Position numbers and translations under genes: made by a program
In this document: one piece after another, positions 25,342-32,704 of the stretch
How positions within the stretch are numbered: the first letter of the stretch is position 1
Layout: each line of letters opens with the position of its first letter
The notes under the pieces: model-generated
The model's input: only the letters and a program-made list of their open reading frames with translations
Databases searched by the model: none
Told to the model about the DNA's origin: nothing
Source: an uncultured Candidatus Saccharibacteria bacterium
GTDB lineage: Bacteria; Patescibacteriota; Saccharimonadia; Saccharimonadales; Saccharimonadaceae
Length of the DNA: 64,000 nucleotides
Reading direction: 5' to 3'
Assembly (NCBI GenBank): GCA_938041435.1
Contig: CALISR010000007.1
Span: 111,111-175,110 of the forward strand

Positions 25342-26563
25342 CAATATCAATCCCGCCTCACCACTGATGATGCATATCGATCTTAATAGCTGCTTTGCCA
25401 CGATCGAGCAGCAATCTCGGCCGTTACTCCGCCACCGACCAGTCGTTATTGTTAATCGGCGCAACCAGCATGCGGCTATCGTCACCGCAAGCTACGAAGC
25501 CAAAGCGCGTGGCGTACACACCGGTATGCGCTTACCCGCAGCGCGGCTACTTTGCCCTGATATTGTTCCGCTAGAAAGCGATCCACCCAAGTATCGCTAT
25601 GTCTACCACCGACTTGCAACCATCCTCAGCGACTACTCGCCCAGTGCCACCATGAAAAGCATTGATGAGGGGGTAATCGACCTAAGCCAAAGCCCGCCTG
25701 ACATCCGGGCGCGCGGCGCACTGACGATTGGCCAGGAGATCAAGCAGCGCCTCCGTAGCGAGGTTGGCGACTACATGCGCTGCAATGTTGGCATTGGCAC
25801 CAACCGCTGGCTAGCTAAGATTGCTGCCGGTATCAATAAGCCTGACGGCCTGACTTGCATCACTGCAGATAATCTTCACGCAGTACTCGCTACACTATCG
25901 CTCGAAGACCTCACTGGTATTGCCACTGGCTACAGCAAGCGCCTCCACCAGGTTGGTATCCAGACACCACTGGACTTTCTGGCTGCAGACGAAGCAACGC
26001 TCGAGCACATGGTGTTTCATGGCAAGCCAGGACGCGACTGGTATAAGCGGCTGCGCGGTTGGGAGGTAGATAGTGATGAGCGCCCACTCAAGACAGTCGG
26101 GCGACAGTTCGTCCTCGATCAGCCAAACCTCAATTACGATCAAGCCTTGCGCCGCTTCCACGTTCTATGCGAGGACATCGCGGCTGCGCTCCGGCAGCAA
26201 TACGTGCGCGCCCGTGGTGTACGCCTCTATGCCAAAAATTATCAAACAGGCCGCTGGCACAACCACGAGCGCCGCGAGCATCCGTTGTGTGATGGCACTA
26301 CGCTCTTCCAGATCGTCAAGCGGCTCACCAAGTCGATGCCACTGCCCGCCTATGAGATTGGCATGTCGTGCTATCTTCTCACAAGCGAGGCAGACGCACA
26401 GCTTGCACTCTTCGACGACCCATCAGATCGCCAGGCTCTCACTAACGCGATCGACGAGATCAACCAATTCTACGGCCCACACACCGTCCAGCCAGCCGAT
26501 ACTCTCGGCATTGCCACGCAGATGAAGCGCAAAATACCATTTGGTAGCGTGCGGTATTTATGA
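25331..26563 (+). CDS. dinB: Y-family DNA polymerase (DinB/Pol IV-like)
   Basis: 410 residues from ATG 25331. Palm motif MHIDLNSCFATIEQ (catalytic Asp, with Asn-Ser-Cys-Phe replacing the usual DxxxFFASVE), AAIVTASYEAKARGVHTGM in the fingers, SATMKSIDEGVIDL with the SxDE catalytic pair, and the HhH region LEDLTGIATGYSKRLHQVG. The little-finger domain reaches the C-terminus. No clear beta-clamp QLxLF peptide at the very end, though DAQLALFDD at about residue 356 fits a clamp-binding motif (QLALF). It performs translesion synthesis. Confidence 0.92.
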   Translation: MSHSNINPASPLMMHIDLNSCFATIEQQSRPLLRHRPVVIVNRRNQHAAIVTASYEAKARGVHTGMRLPAARLLCPDIVPLESDPPKYRYVYHRLATILSDYSPSATMKSIDEGVIDLSQSPPDIRARGALTIGQEIKQRLRSEVGDYMRCNVGIGTNRWLAKIAAGINKPDGLTCITADNLHAVLATLSLEDLTGIATGYSKRLHQVGIQTPLDFLAADEATLEHMVFHGKPGRDWYKRLRGWEVDSDERPLKTVGRQFVLDQPNLNYDQALRRFHVLCEDIAAALRQQYVRARGVRLYAKNYQTGRWHNHERREHPLCDGTTLFQIVKRLTKSMPLPAYEIGMSCYLLTSEADAQLALFDDPSDRQALTNAIDEINQFYGPHTVQPADTLGIATQMKRKIPFGSVRYL

Positions 26564-27331
26564 GCATTCGCTGTGTAGTATCGCCATCAGCTCATCGTGC
26601 ACGATACCATTAGACACAAGTGCACCACAAAACGGCCGCGTATAATCAAGCGGCTGGCCTGATACACTCGTCATCTTACCGCCAGCCTCCTCAACAATAA
26701 CGTGCACTGCTGCCATATCATACGCATTCACCTTCTCGGCATAATACCCAACGAAGCGCCCCTCAGCCACGCGAACACTCTTGGCTACTGCACCACTAAT
26801 GCTTGCCGTGCTCACTTTGCGTTCGATTAGCTTATCATAATACTTATGGCGGCGGATATTCGCATAGCTGCACGACGCCGCAAAGATCCCCTCGGCAAGC
26901 GTCTGGTGATTCACCTGCAGCCGCGTACCATTGCAAAAGGCACCATGGCCACGCACTGCCCAGTAGAGCCGATCTGTCATTGGTTCATAGCCAACGCCGA
27001 CGGTTGGCACACCATCAACTACCAGCGCGAGCGAGAACATTGCTGTGGGCACACCCCAGGTAAAGGCCTTCGTGCCGTCGACTGGATCACACAGCCACTT
27101 CCGCCCGAGGCCATAGCCCGTCGTGCTTTCCTCTTCGCCAATGACGCCGTCGTCCGGGAAGGTCTCGTGGAGGCGCTGGATCACCAACGAGTTGATTGTT
27201 GTATCGGCAATTGTCACTGGCGTGCCATCCGCCTTGGTCTGGCGCTGTTGGTCGCCATCAAAATAGCGGCGCATAATACCGCCCGCCTCGCGCGCAATCT
27301 GCTGCGCGGTATGAAGTTCTTGTTCGTACAT
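26558..27331 (-). CDS. Inositol monophosphatase-family phosphatase
   Basis: 257 residues from ATG 27331. An ATG 6 nt upstream is in frame, but TATACT at 27344-27339 ends 1 nt before it and 7 nt before 27331, so the second is more likely the leaderless start. Motifs: GEEES, WLCDPVDGTKAF (the Mg-binding DPxDGT) and YDMAAVHVIVEEAGG. The family includes inositol-phosphatase, fructose-1,6-bisphosphatase and histidinol-phosphatase members; the last fits the length, but substrate cannot be read from sequence. Its end overlaps the polymerase gene tail-to-tail by 6 nt. Confidence 0.85.
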   Translation of the reverse strand: MYEQELHTAQQIAREAGGIMRRYFDGDQQRQTKADGTPVTIADTTINSLVIQRLHETFPDDGVIGEEESTTGYGLGRKWLCDPVDGTKAFTWGVPTAMFSLALVVDGVPTVGVGYEPMTDRLYWAVRGHGAFCNGTRLQVNHQTLAEGIFAASCSYANIRRHKYYDKLIERKVSTASISGAVAKSVRVAEGRFVGYYAEKVNAYDMAAVHVIVEEAGGKMTSVSGQPLDYTRPFCGALVSNGIVHDELMAILHSECS

Positions 27332-27473
27332 GCTCATCAGTATATACCGTTGGCTCTTGTGAGTGCAATGCTTAGGCGCCTCATTGCCATAACTAGAGAG
27401 ATCTAAGGCCGCTCGATCTCATGCTAGCACAGCCAAAATATACAGCGAAAAAGTAATCACTCTCCCCTTGCCA

Positions 27474-27498
27474 TTACTATACACTCGGTGTATAGTAA
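27474..27498. promoter_or_regulatory. Perfect 11-bp inverted repeat upstream of a hydrolase gene
   Basis: TTACTATACAC-TCG-GTGTATAGTAA. It contains ACTATA/TATAGT half-sites and lies 40 nt before the 27539 gene and 140 nt before the divergent phosphatase. It could be an operator, or two outward-facing -10 elements. Confidence 0.55.
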
Positions 27499-27538
27499 AT
27501 ACTAGCACTTATAGTATGAGCGAAAGGGAAATATAGCA

Positions 27539-28486
27539 ATGGCAAAAAAGCTTCTGAAAATTCTGGGTATCATCATAGCAATACTCTTCGTGTGCTTTGT
27601 GCTGCTTGTGCTTTATATGAACTATCTCAACCAAAGCATCACTGGCGATGATGGTGTGGCAAAGGGTTACGCTGCGAAGTTGAGCCCCAGTGGCACACTG
27701 GAGCAACGTTATACTAAGCCAGGCCCTTATCGCGTCACACACCACACCCACAAGAGCGATAGCACAGCCATTAAGGAATACCATATCTATGCCCCGCAGC
27801 GCACCGCTCCAAACCAGACTTTCCCGCTTGTGCTAATGGTCAATGGAACCGCTACCTACGCGTCTACTTACGCACCAGTCTTCGAACATTTGGCCAGCTG
27901 GGGCTTTGTCGTCATTGGCAATGAGGATGGCTGGACAGGCACTGGCGCAACAACATCGGTCATGCTTGATACCGCGCTAGAGCTTAATGTCGCCGAGAAC
28001 AGCCCCATTAAGGACTTCGTCAATACAAGCAAAATCGGCATCGCTGGGCATTCCCAAGGTGGCGCCGGTGCTATCAATGCTGCCACAAAATACGGCAACA
28101 GTCACCGCTATGCCTCCCTCTACACCGCAAGCGCCGTCGGTCATGGCACCGCAGACGACAACAACTGGCACTACGACACCAGCAAGCTTAAGACAGCCAC
28201 CTACATGATGGCTGGCACCGGCCCAAGCGACAGCCTTGCCATTAGCCCACTGGGCGACCTGCAGCAGAACTTCCGCGCTCTTAATACAGACAAGCCGAGC
28301 GTCATCGCGCGGCGTAAGACCGTTGGTCACAAAGACGTGCTGGAATATGGCGATGCCTACATGACCGCTTGGTTTCTCTGGACGCTGAGCGACAACACCG
28401 AAGCAAAAGCAGTCTTCGCTGGCGACAACGCCGAACTCCGGCACAACAACGACTGGCAAGATGTCGAGACAAAGCACATACGATAA
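27539..28486 (+). CDS. Membrane-anchored alpha/beta-hydrolase (lipase/esterase-like)
   Basis: 315 residues. An N-terminal helix (about residues 7-30) anchors it or acts as an uncleaved signal. The exterior domain has the oxyanion-side pattern FPLVLMVNGTATYASTY, SWGFVVIGNEDGW and the nucleophile elbow IAGHSQGGAGAIN (Ser). A His in RKTVGHKDVLEYGDAY probably completes the triad. It resembles the dienelactone-hydrolase/PET-hydrolase-like group with a GHSQGG elbow. Ribosome site GAAAGGG is about 10 nt upstream. The substrate is unknown, possibly host-derived esters. Confidence 0.82.
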   Translation: MAKKLLKILGIIIAILFVCFVLLVLYMNYLNQSITGDDGVAKGYAAKLSPSGTLEQRYTKPGPYRVTHHTHKSDSTAIKEYHIYAPQRTAPNQTFPLVLMVNGTATYASTYAPVFEHLASWGFVVIGNEDGWTGTGATTSVMLDTALELNVAENSPIKDFVNTSKIGIAGHSQGGAGAINAATKYGNSHRYASLYTASAVGHGTADDNNWHYDTSKLKTATYMMAGTGPSDSLAISPLGDLQQNFRALNTDKPSVIARRKTVGHKDVLEYGDAYMTAWFLWTLSDNTEAKAVFAGDNAELRHNNDWQDVETKHIR

Positions 28487-28493
28487 AACTTAC

Positions 28494-28524
28494 GCTACGC
28501 TAGCCAAGAAACGGCTAGCGTAGC
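28494..28524. terminator. Strong hairpin between convergent genes
   Basis: GCTACGCTAGCC, loop AAGAAAC, GGCTAGCGTAGC: a perfect 12-bp stem without a T-tract on either strand, so termination is likely but not classical. Confidence 0.6.
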
Positions 28525-28535
28525 TCCTCCATTGC

Positions 28536-28873
28536 TTATTGCTGCTTTTGGTCTTCCTGACGTAGTGCTCGCAAAACCCTCTCTTCTTCGCCTGGTGCAA
28601 ATACCGTCATCGTCCCACCAATCACATCAATAGGTGTCGTCTTGCTGATATTCGAGATAATCCCATCAGTTTCTGACAAATCGTAGGTTGCATTATCATC
28701 AAACACAGTGAAGCGCGTTATCGGGTCGCCTGGCTTCCAATAGCTGTCTTCGACGCGCTTAAGCGCCCACTTGATTGCAGTCACACCAAAGAGGCGAACC
28801 TTCTCTTTTACCCCCCTAGAAAGTCAAAATGTTCTTCAGGTTTTTGCGGTAAGGTGTCGTGTGTTCTCGTCAT
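28536..28873 (-). pseudogene. Small gene split by a frameshift at a G6 run
   Basis: From ATG 28873 (TATAAT 10 nt upstream) the frame reads MTRTHDTLPQKPEEHFDFLGG and hits TAA right after six Gs (plus-strand C6, 28811-28816). In the -1 frame the sequence continues VKEKVRLFGVTAIKWALKRV and on for about 95 more residues to 28536. One extra G would fuse the two halves into about 113 residues. Alternatives: a sequencing error, true inactivation, or slippage at the homopolymer. The 3' half alone could start at GTG 28784. No family recognised. Confidence 0.6.
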
Positions 28874-28895
28874 AATTGCCTATATTATACCACAG

Positions 28896-29477
28896 TTATC
28901 GCTCTATTGCGTCGCACACTGCTGCAACATACCGCGAGTCATCAACCGCATGACCAGCACCTTCTACCACTGTGCCATGGACGGCGGGGATATGTTGCAC
29001 GGCAGTATCAAAGACAAGTTTCATCTCAGGCCACTTAACAAACTCCTCCGAGCCGGCAAAAATCTGCACTGGGCACGTGATACGCTGCGCAGCCGCCACC
29101 AAACTCACCTGCTTGGCATATTCGAGCCGCCGCTTACCAATAGTGCGCCAATTGCGCTTAGACCAATACTCCGCGCACTCTGCAAATGATGGCGACAGTG
29201 AGAAGAGCCACAGCTCACTTGGTGCTTGCTCACACGCCGCTAAGAATGCAATACACGCCCCAAATGAGAAACCAGCCAGGACGGTCTCGGCTGGATCATG
29301 CTGCCGATACCGCTCATGTAGCGTCTGCAACCACTGTTTTTGCATAGTGCGATGCCACTGGATTGGCACAAATTCCACCGCGTAACCCATTGCTCGCCAG
29401 CGGTTCATAAGTGTATCATAATCGCGGTCGGCGCGCCCTTCTTGGAAGCCCGGCACAAAGAGAATCGTTTTATTCAT
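28896..29477 (-). CDS. Alpha/beta-hydrolase (small, RBBP9/YdeN-like size)
   Basis: 193 residues, cytoplasmic: starts MNKTILFVPGFQEGR, nucleophile elbow VLAGFSFGACIAFLAA (G-F-S-F-G) and an acid in CPVQIFAGSEEFVKWPE with His in VEGAGHAVDDSRY completing the triad. A compact hydrolase without a lid. The substrate is unknown. CATTAT lies 6 nt before the ATG, compatible with the leaderless rule. It ends 22 nt before the start of the frameshifted small gene. Confidence 0.82.
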   Translation of the reverse strand: MNKTILFVPGFQEGRADRDYDTLMNRWRAMGYAVEFVPIQWHRTMQKQWLQTLHERYRQHDPAETVLAGFSFGACIAFLAACEQAPSELWLFSLSPSFAECAEYWSKRNWRTIGKRRLEYAKQVSLVAAAQRITCPVQIFAGSEEFVKWPEMKLVFDTAVQHIPAVHGTVVEGAGHAVDDSRYVAAVCDAIER

Positions 29478-29655
29478 ACAGCTATAATGTCACATTTCTG
29501 GTGATAGCACAATGATTTCCTAGCTTACTTTCAGGACTATCTCTCTCCTATCTACTGTTTTGTCTGGTGAACTGTCAGAAATTGCTACTACGCCATAGTT
29601 AAGCTTTTCAGCTCCCGTACTAGGAAGCGGTTTTTGAGCGTACATATGTATCTTT

Positions 29656-29675
29656 ACTATAGGGAGCCCTATAGT
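29656..29675. repeat. 9-bp perfect palindrome with ACTATA/TATAGT ends
   Basis: ACTATAGGG-AG-CCCTATAGT, in a 283-nt gene-free region (29478-29760) that otherwise shows only a 10-bp palindrome TACATATGTA just before it. It shares end half-sites with the palindromes at 27474 and 63887. Confidence 0.5.
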
Positions 29676-29760
29676 TACTGACACCAGTCAAATATTCTCA
29701 ACCAATACCACGACAAGAAGCAACCTATCACTTCACCCTCTTCTCCGCTATACTAGATGT

Positions 29761-30435
29761 ATGACAACACTAACGAAATTTGCCCACTCTTGCTTTACTG
29801 TCACAATTGATGGCCAGAGCTTAGTCATTGACCCAGGTGTATACACCGACGATTTTGTTATGCCGCAGCAGGTAGTGGCAGTTCTCATTACTCATGCCCA
29901 TCCCGACCATTGTAGCCCTGCGCTCATCAAGCGTATTATGCAAGCATTTCCTGAAACAGAGATTATAAGTATTGACGATATCATTGTAGACAATACAACG
30001 ATATCTCTGCCAGAGGGCACACTCTCTATTCACCACGCAACAGCCGCAGTGCCTGGCGATACGCTCCAGATTGGGCCATTCACGCTTGAGTTCTTTGGCG
30101 GTGAGCATGCCGTGGTGAGCCCAAACATTCCGCGCCTCCACAACCTTGCCGTGTTGATCAACAATCGCATCTACTACCCTGGTGATTCCTTCGCTTTGCC
30201 TCAGCGCCCCATCGACGTCCTCGCTCTGCCAGTGGCCGCACCATGGCTCAAGTTCTCCGAGGTACGTAGTTTCTTGCAGGCCGTCGTGCCACGCCTGGCT
30301 TTTCCTGTTCATGACGCTATCTTGAGTGACGCCGGCAAGGGATTGATTGATACACTTTGCACAGCAGCGGCAGCAGAGGTTGGAGTAGAGTATCAGCGAT
30401 TTAATATAACAACATTACCTCAACAGGATAAGTAA
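29761..30435 (+). CDS. Metallo-beta-lactamase-fold hydrolase (UlaG-like)
   Basis: 224 residues. FAHSCFTVTIDGQSLVIDPG begins the fold; metal ligands are seen in LITHAHPDHCS (HxHxDH), EHAVVSP and YYPGDSFA, and a final His in FPVHDAI. This plan matches the UlaG/YtkL branch of MBL hydrolases rather than RNases or glyoxalase II. Start fixed by TATACT (29749-29754) exactly 6 nt before the ATG. Substrate unknown. Confidence 0.87.
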   Translation: MTTLTKFAHSCFTVTIDGQSLVIDPGVYTDDFVMPQQVVAVLITHAHPDHCSPALIKRIMQAFPETEIISIDDIIVDNTTISLPEGTLSIHHATAAVPGDTLQIGPFTLEFFGGEHAVVSPNIPRLHNLAVLINNRIYYPGDSFALPQRPIDVLALPVAAPWLKFSEVRSFLQAVVPRLAFPVHDAILSDAGKGLIDTLCTAAAAEVGVEYQRFNITTLPQQDK

Positions 30436-30448
30436 TCTTTATATTTTC

Positions 30449-30477
30449 TTGACAACTAATCGATATATATATATATA
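30449..30477 (+). promoter_or_regulatory. Promoter with TTGACA and (AT)n -10 region
   Basis: TTGACA (30449-30454), 17-nt spacer, TATATA at 30472-30477 inside an alternating AT run. About 90 nt separate it from the ATG at 30574, and this leader contains CCGCATATGCGG, a 12-bp perfect palindrome. A long structured leader is unusual in this window. Confidence 0.55.
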
Positions 30478-30573
30478 TCATCGTTCTTGGAGCCATCAAG
30501 CCTGATTGCTCTAGCCGCATATGCGGTTTCGTTATGCAGTGGCTTGCCCTGCAGCTATCTTCGAGGAGAAGAT

Positions 30574-30792
30574 ATGGCGACTGGCCGCCCCCAGAAGGGT
30601 ATGACCAGAAAGAACCACCACGATTCGTTGTCTCAGTCGGGACAGCAGTGCTACACAAGCGGCAACAGTACGTCGCCGCGAACGACATACAGTAGCGCTC
30701 CCACGCCGAAGGATACGCCGTCGAAGGCGAGCACACCGCGGATGGGGCGTGGCGGTAACACGAACAGCAAGGCTCCCTACAAGAGCTTCTAG
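30574..30792 (+). CDS. Small Ser/Thr/Lys-rich protein (72 aa), uncertain
   Basis: ATG 30574 is preceded by GAGGAGA. The 72 residues are low-complexity: basic start (MATGRPQKGMTRKNHH), then Ser/Thr/Gly/Pro-rich (TSPRTTYSSAPTPKDTPSKA) and a basic end. Predicted disordered, with no hydrophobic segment. It sits between a good promoter and a strong hairpin (30803-30840), which favours a real transcript. An RNA rather than a protein product is possible. Confidence 0.45.
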   Translation: MATGRPQKGMTRKNHHDSLSQSGQQCYTSGNSTSPRTTYSSAPTPKDTPSKASTPRMGRGGNTNSKAPYKSF

Positions 30793-30802
30793 ACCGTTCG
30801 CT

Positions 30803-30840
30803 GCCACCTCCCTTCTCATTATCACAAGGAGGGAGGTGGC
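30803..30840 (+). terminator. Hairpin after the 72-residue gene
   Basis: GCCACCTCCCT...AGGGAGGTGGC, 11-bp perfect stem, weak T content after it. Confidence 0.6.
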
Positions 30841-30878
30841 TCTATCCCCGTCATCGGTGATATATTAGATATGACATT

Positions 30879-31749
30879 ATGATTACTCATCTCTATTCAT
30901 TCTATGATCTACCGTTTGATCATGATGTGTGCCATGTGTATGAACACTTGGTTTTACAGCGATTCTTAGCACTCCTTGAAAAGCACGGTCTGTGCCGAGC
31001 GTTTGTCGGCAATGTGCACGGGCAAACTATTGAATCCACGATATTTTTTGAGCTAGAAGTCTACACTGCCCATAGTAAACAACTATTTGAAACAGCACTA
31101 AAAGAGACCAAACCATTAAGTCCTGCGGCCATCCAGCAAGTACTTGGGCATATTGAAGCAGAAATGCAAGCAACCATAGTAGTTGACCAGCCCGCACTTG
31201 ATATACAGCTCACTGCATTAGCAAAACACATCAACGGCGCAACGCAGACGTCCACCATCACACCCCCAAGCCCGCTGAGCATAACTGAGTCACCACACGT
31301 ATTTGACAATATCACGCTCAGCATCGAAAGTACCAGACGCAAGCGACGACGCGACACGCGCTTTCTTTTGTTTCTACCCAGCTTTGCTGGATATTGCCCG
31401 TGATGGGCTACAAGATCTGGCCATCTACCCAGCTAAAAGTGGTACATTTACTGCCTACTACGATGGCAATGCGGTAGCGCAACAATTTACTATCAAAAAG
31501 AATGTACCATCATCGCTCACTGCGTTAGTAGAAAATATACTTCGCACTTTTCCGGTACGTCAGCATCATCATGCAATCGCACACATGGCGAAGGTATTTG
31601 CCACCGATCCAACGTATTTTTCCATACCACTCCACTTTTATGAAACGACAAACACTCAAGCAACGCGTGAAATGCTTGCTCGGTCTATCACACCAGCACA
31701 CCTCCATACTATTCTAAGTACAGCAACGGTAACAGTTAGTAAATCGTAG
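30879..31749 (+). pseudogene. M16-like (insulinase-fold) protein broken by a frameshift
   Basis: The first frame (30879-31403) carries CHVYEHLVLQRFL, an inverted zinc motif HxxEH (His19, Glu22, His23), and an acidic HIEAEM stretch 70-72 residues later where M16 peptidases have their third ligand. It then degenerates into Arg-rich sequence (STRRKRRRDTR). The +1 frame takes over around 31320-31350 with DDATRAFFCFYPALLDIARDG and stays open to 31749. Together about 289 residues would form one M16-like domain. A single-base indel, real or from assembly, explains this; ribosomal frameshifting is less likely. Confidence 0.6.
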
Positions 31750-31760
31750 AACAGTAGTAC

Positions 31761-32174
31761 CTACTTATTTTCTCGAGTTAGCGCTCGCTCGCTCCACTCC
31801 TGCCAGCGGCCGAAGCTGCTCTGCTTGGATAGATCCAAGAACTCGCCAGTACTCCACTCCACCAGCCGCATGCCAAGCTGTTGGATGAGATACGCAAACA
31901 CCTCCGTTGGCTCCTTGCTACCTCTGACGAAGAGCCCCATGGTGATGAGGTGTTCTCTATGTTTGCTCAGGCTAAATTCAATCAGCCACTCTCTCTTCTG
32001 CATAACAAGCCACGACGGGTCGCGAGTGTCTAGCTGCGCATCGCATGCTTGGGCGGCCTTTTCGAGCTCGGTGATCATCTGCTGGTGCTCAAGCGGCACG
32101 CAGTCTTCTTCCGTCAGGTCGCTAACCGACTGAATATGGCGTTTTGTTTTGATTGCGGTGAGATCCCAGCTCAT
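31761..32174 (-). CDS. Hypothetical protein (137 aa), last gene of aspS operon
   Basis: Helical, charged, Trp-rich soluble protein (SWLVMQKREWLIEFS, and SSFGRWQEWSERALTRENK at the end). The start ATG overlaps the preceding kinase gene stop by 4 nt. No family or catalytic motif recognised. Its position suggests co-expression with the kinase-like protein. Confidence 0.65.
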   Translation of the reverse strand: MSWDLTAIKTKRHIQSVSDLTEEDCVPLEHQQMITELEKAAQACDAQLDTRDPSWLVMQKREWLIEFSLSKHREHLITMGLFVRGSKEPTEVFAYLIQQLGMRLVEWSTGEFLDLSKQSSFGRWQEWSERALTRENK

Positions 32175-32704
32175 AGAGTATCCTTTGCTTGTGAATCTAC
32201 TTGCGTGAGGATTGTCTGCAACACTGTGTCAATCGGCTGTGTGCAATCTATGGTCGTTGCGCCAATCTTCCGAAAGTTATCTTCGTAGACTGGCCAATAG
32301 CGAATGATATTTTCTAGCTCGCCAGGTTCCTGACCATAGCTACCAGCTAGACGCTGAGCGATTCGCTGCCGCAAGACTTCCTCGCTCGGATACTCAAGGA
32401 GAAAAATAGCGTCAAACAAATATGCATACTGATACAAATCATGGGCCGAGCCAAAGACACCCGTCAGTCCATGAGACTGCCGTATAATATTCTCCAGCCT
32501 ACTACTGATAATTCGCCATTCATGATGTAAATTAAGCGGCTCTACTGGCTCATCGATCTCTACTGTTGGGATATTCGTCTCTTTGTGTACCCACCCTGCA
32601 AAGCCTTCGTCGATATCGTACGTTTGGTATCCTCGACTGCGAAATATGTTACGTAATGTTGTCTTGCCAGAGCCTGCAACGCCAGTGACGAGGTAAGCTG
32701 TCAC
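32171..32704 (-). CDS. P-loop NTPase/kinase-like protein
   Basis: 177 residues. Walker A VTGVAGSGKTTL is at the N-terminus, DIDEGFAGW follows, as in shikimate/adenylate-kinase-like small P-loop kinases, with FLLEYPSEEVLRQRIAQRL forming a lid-like Arg region. It starts at GTG 32704, whose GTGA overlaps the aspS stop. Probably a nucleotide- or metabolite-kinase; the substrate is unknown. Confidence 0.8.
   Translation of the reverse strand: MTAYLVTGVAGSGKTTLRNIFRSRGYQTYDIDEGFAGWVHKETNIPTVEIDEPVEPLNLHHEWRIISSRLENIIRQSHGLTGVFGSAHDLYQYAYLFDAIFLLEYPSEEVLRQRIAQRLAGSYGQEPGELENIIRYWPVYEDNFRKIGATTIDCTQPIDTVLQTILTQVDSQAKDTL

Noticed and set aside
30461..30478. Alternating AT run as a repeat element
   Set aside because: Short (about 17 nt) and explained as part of a promoter -10 region.
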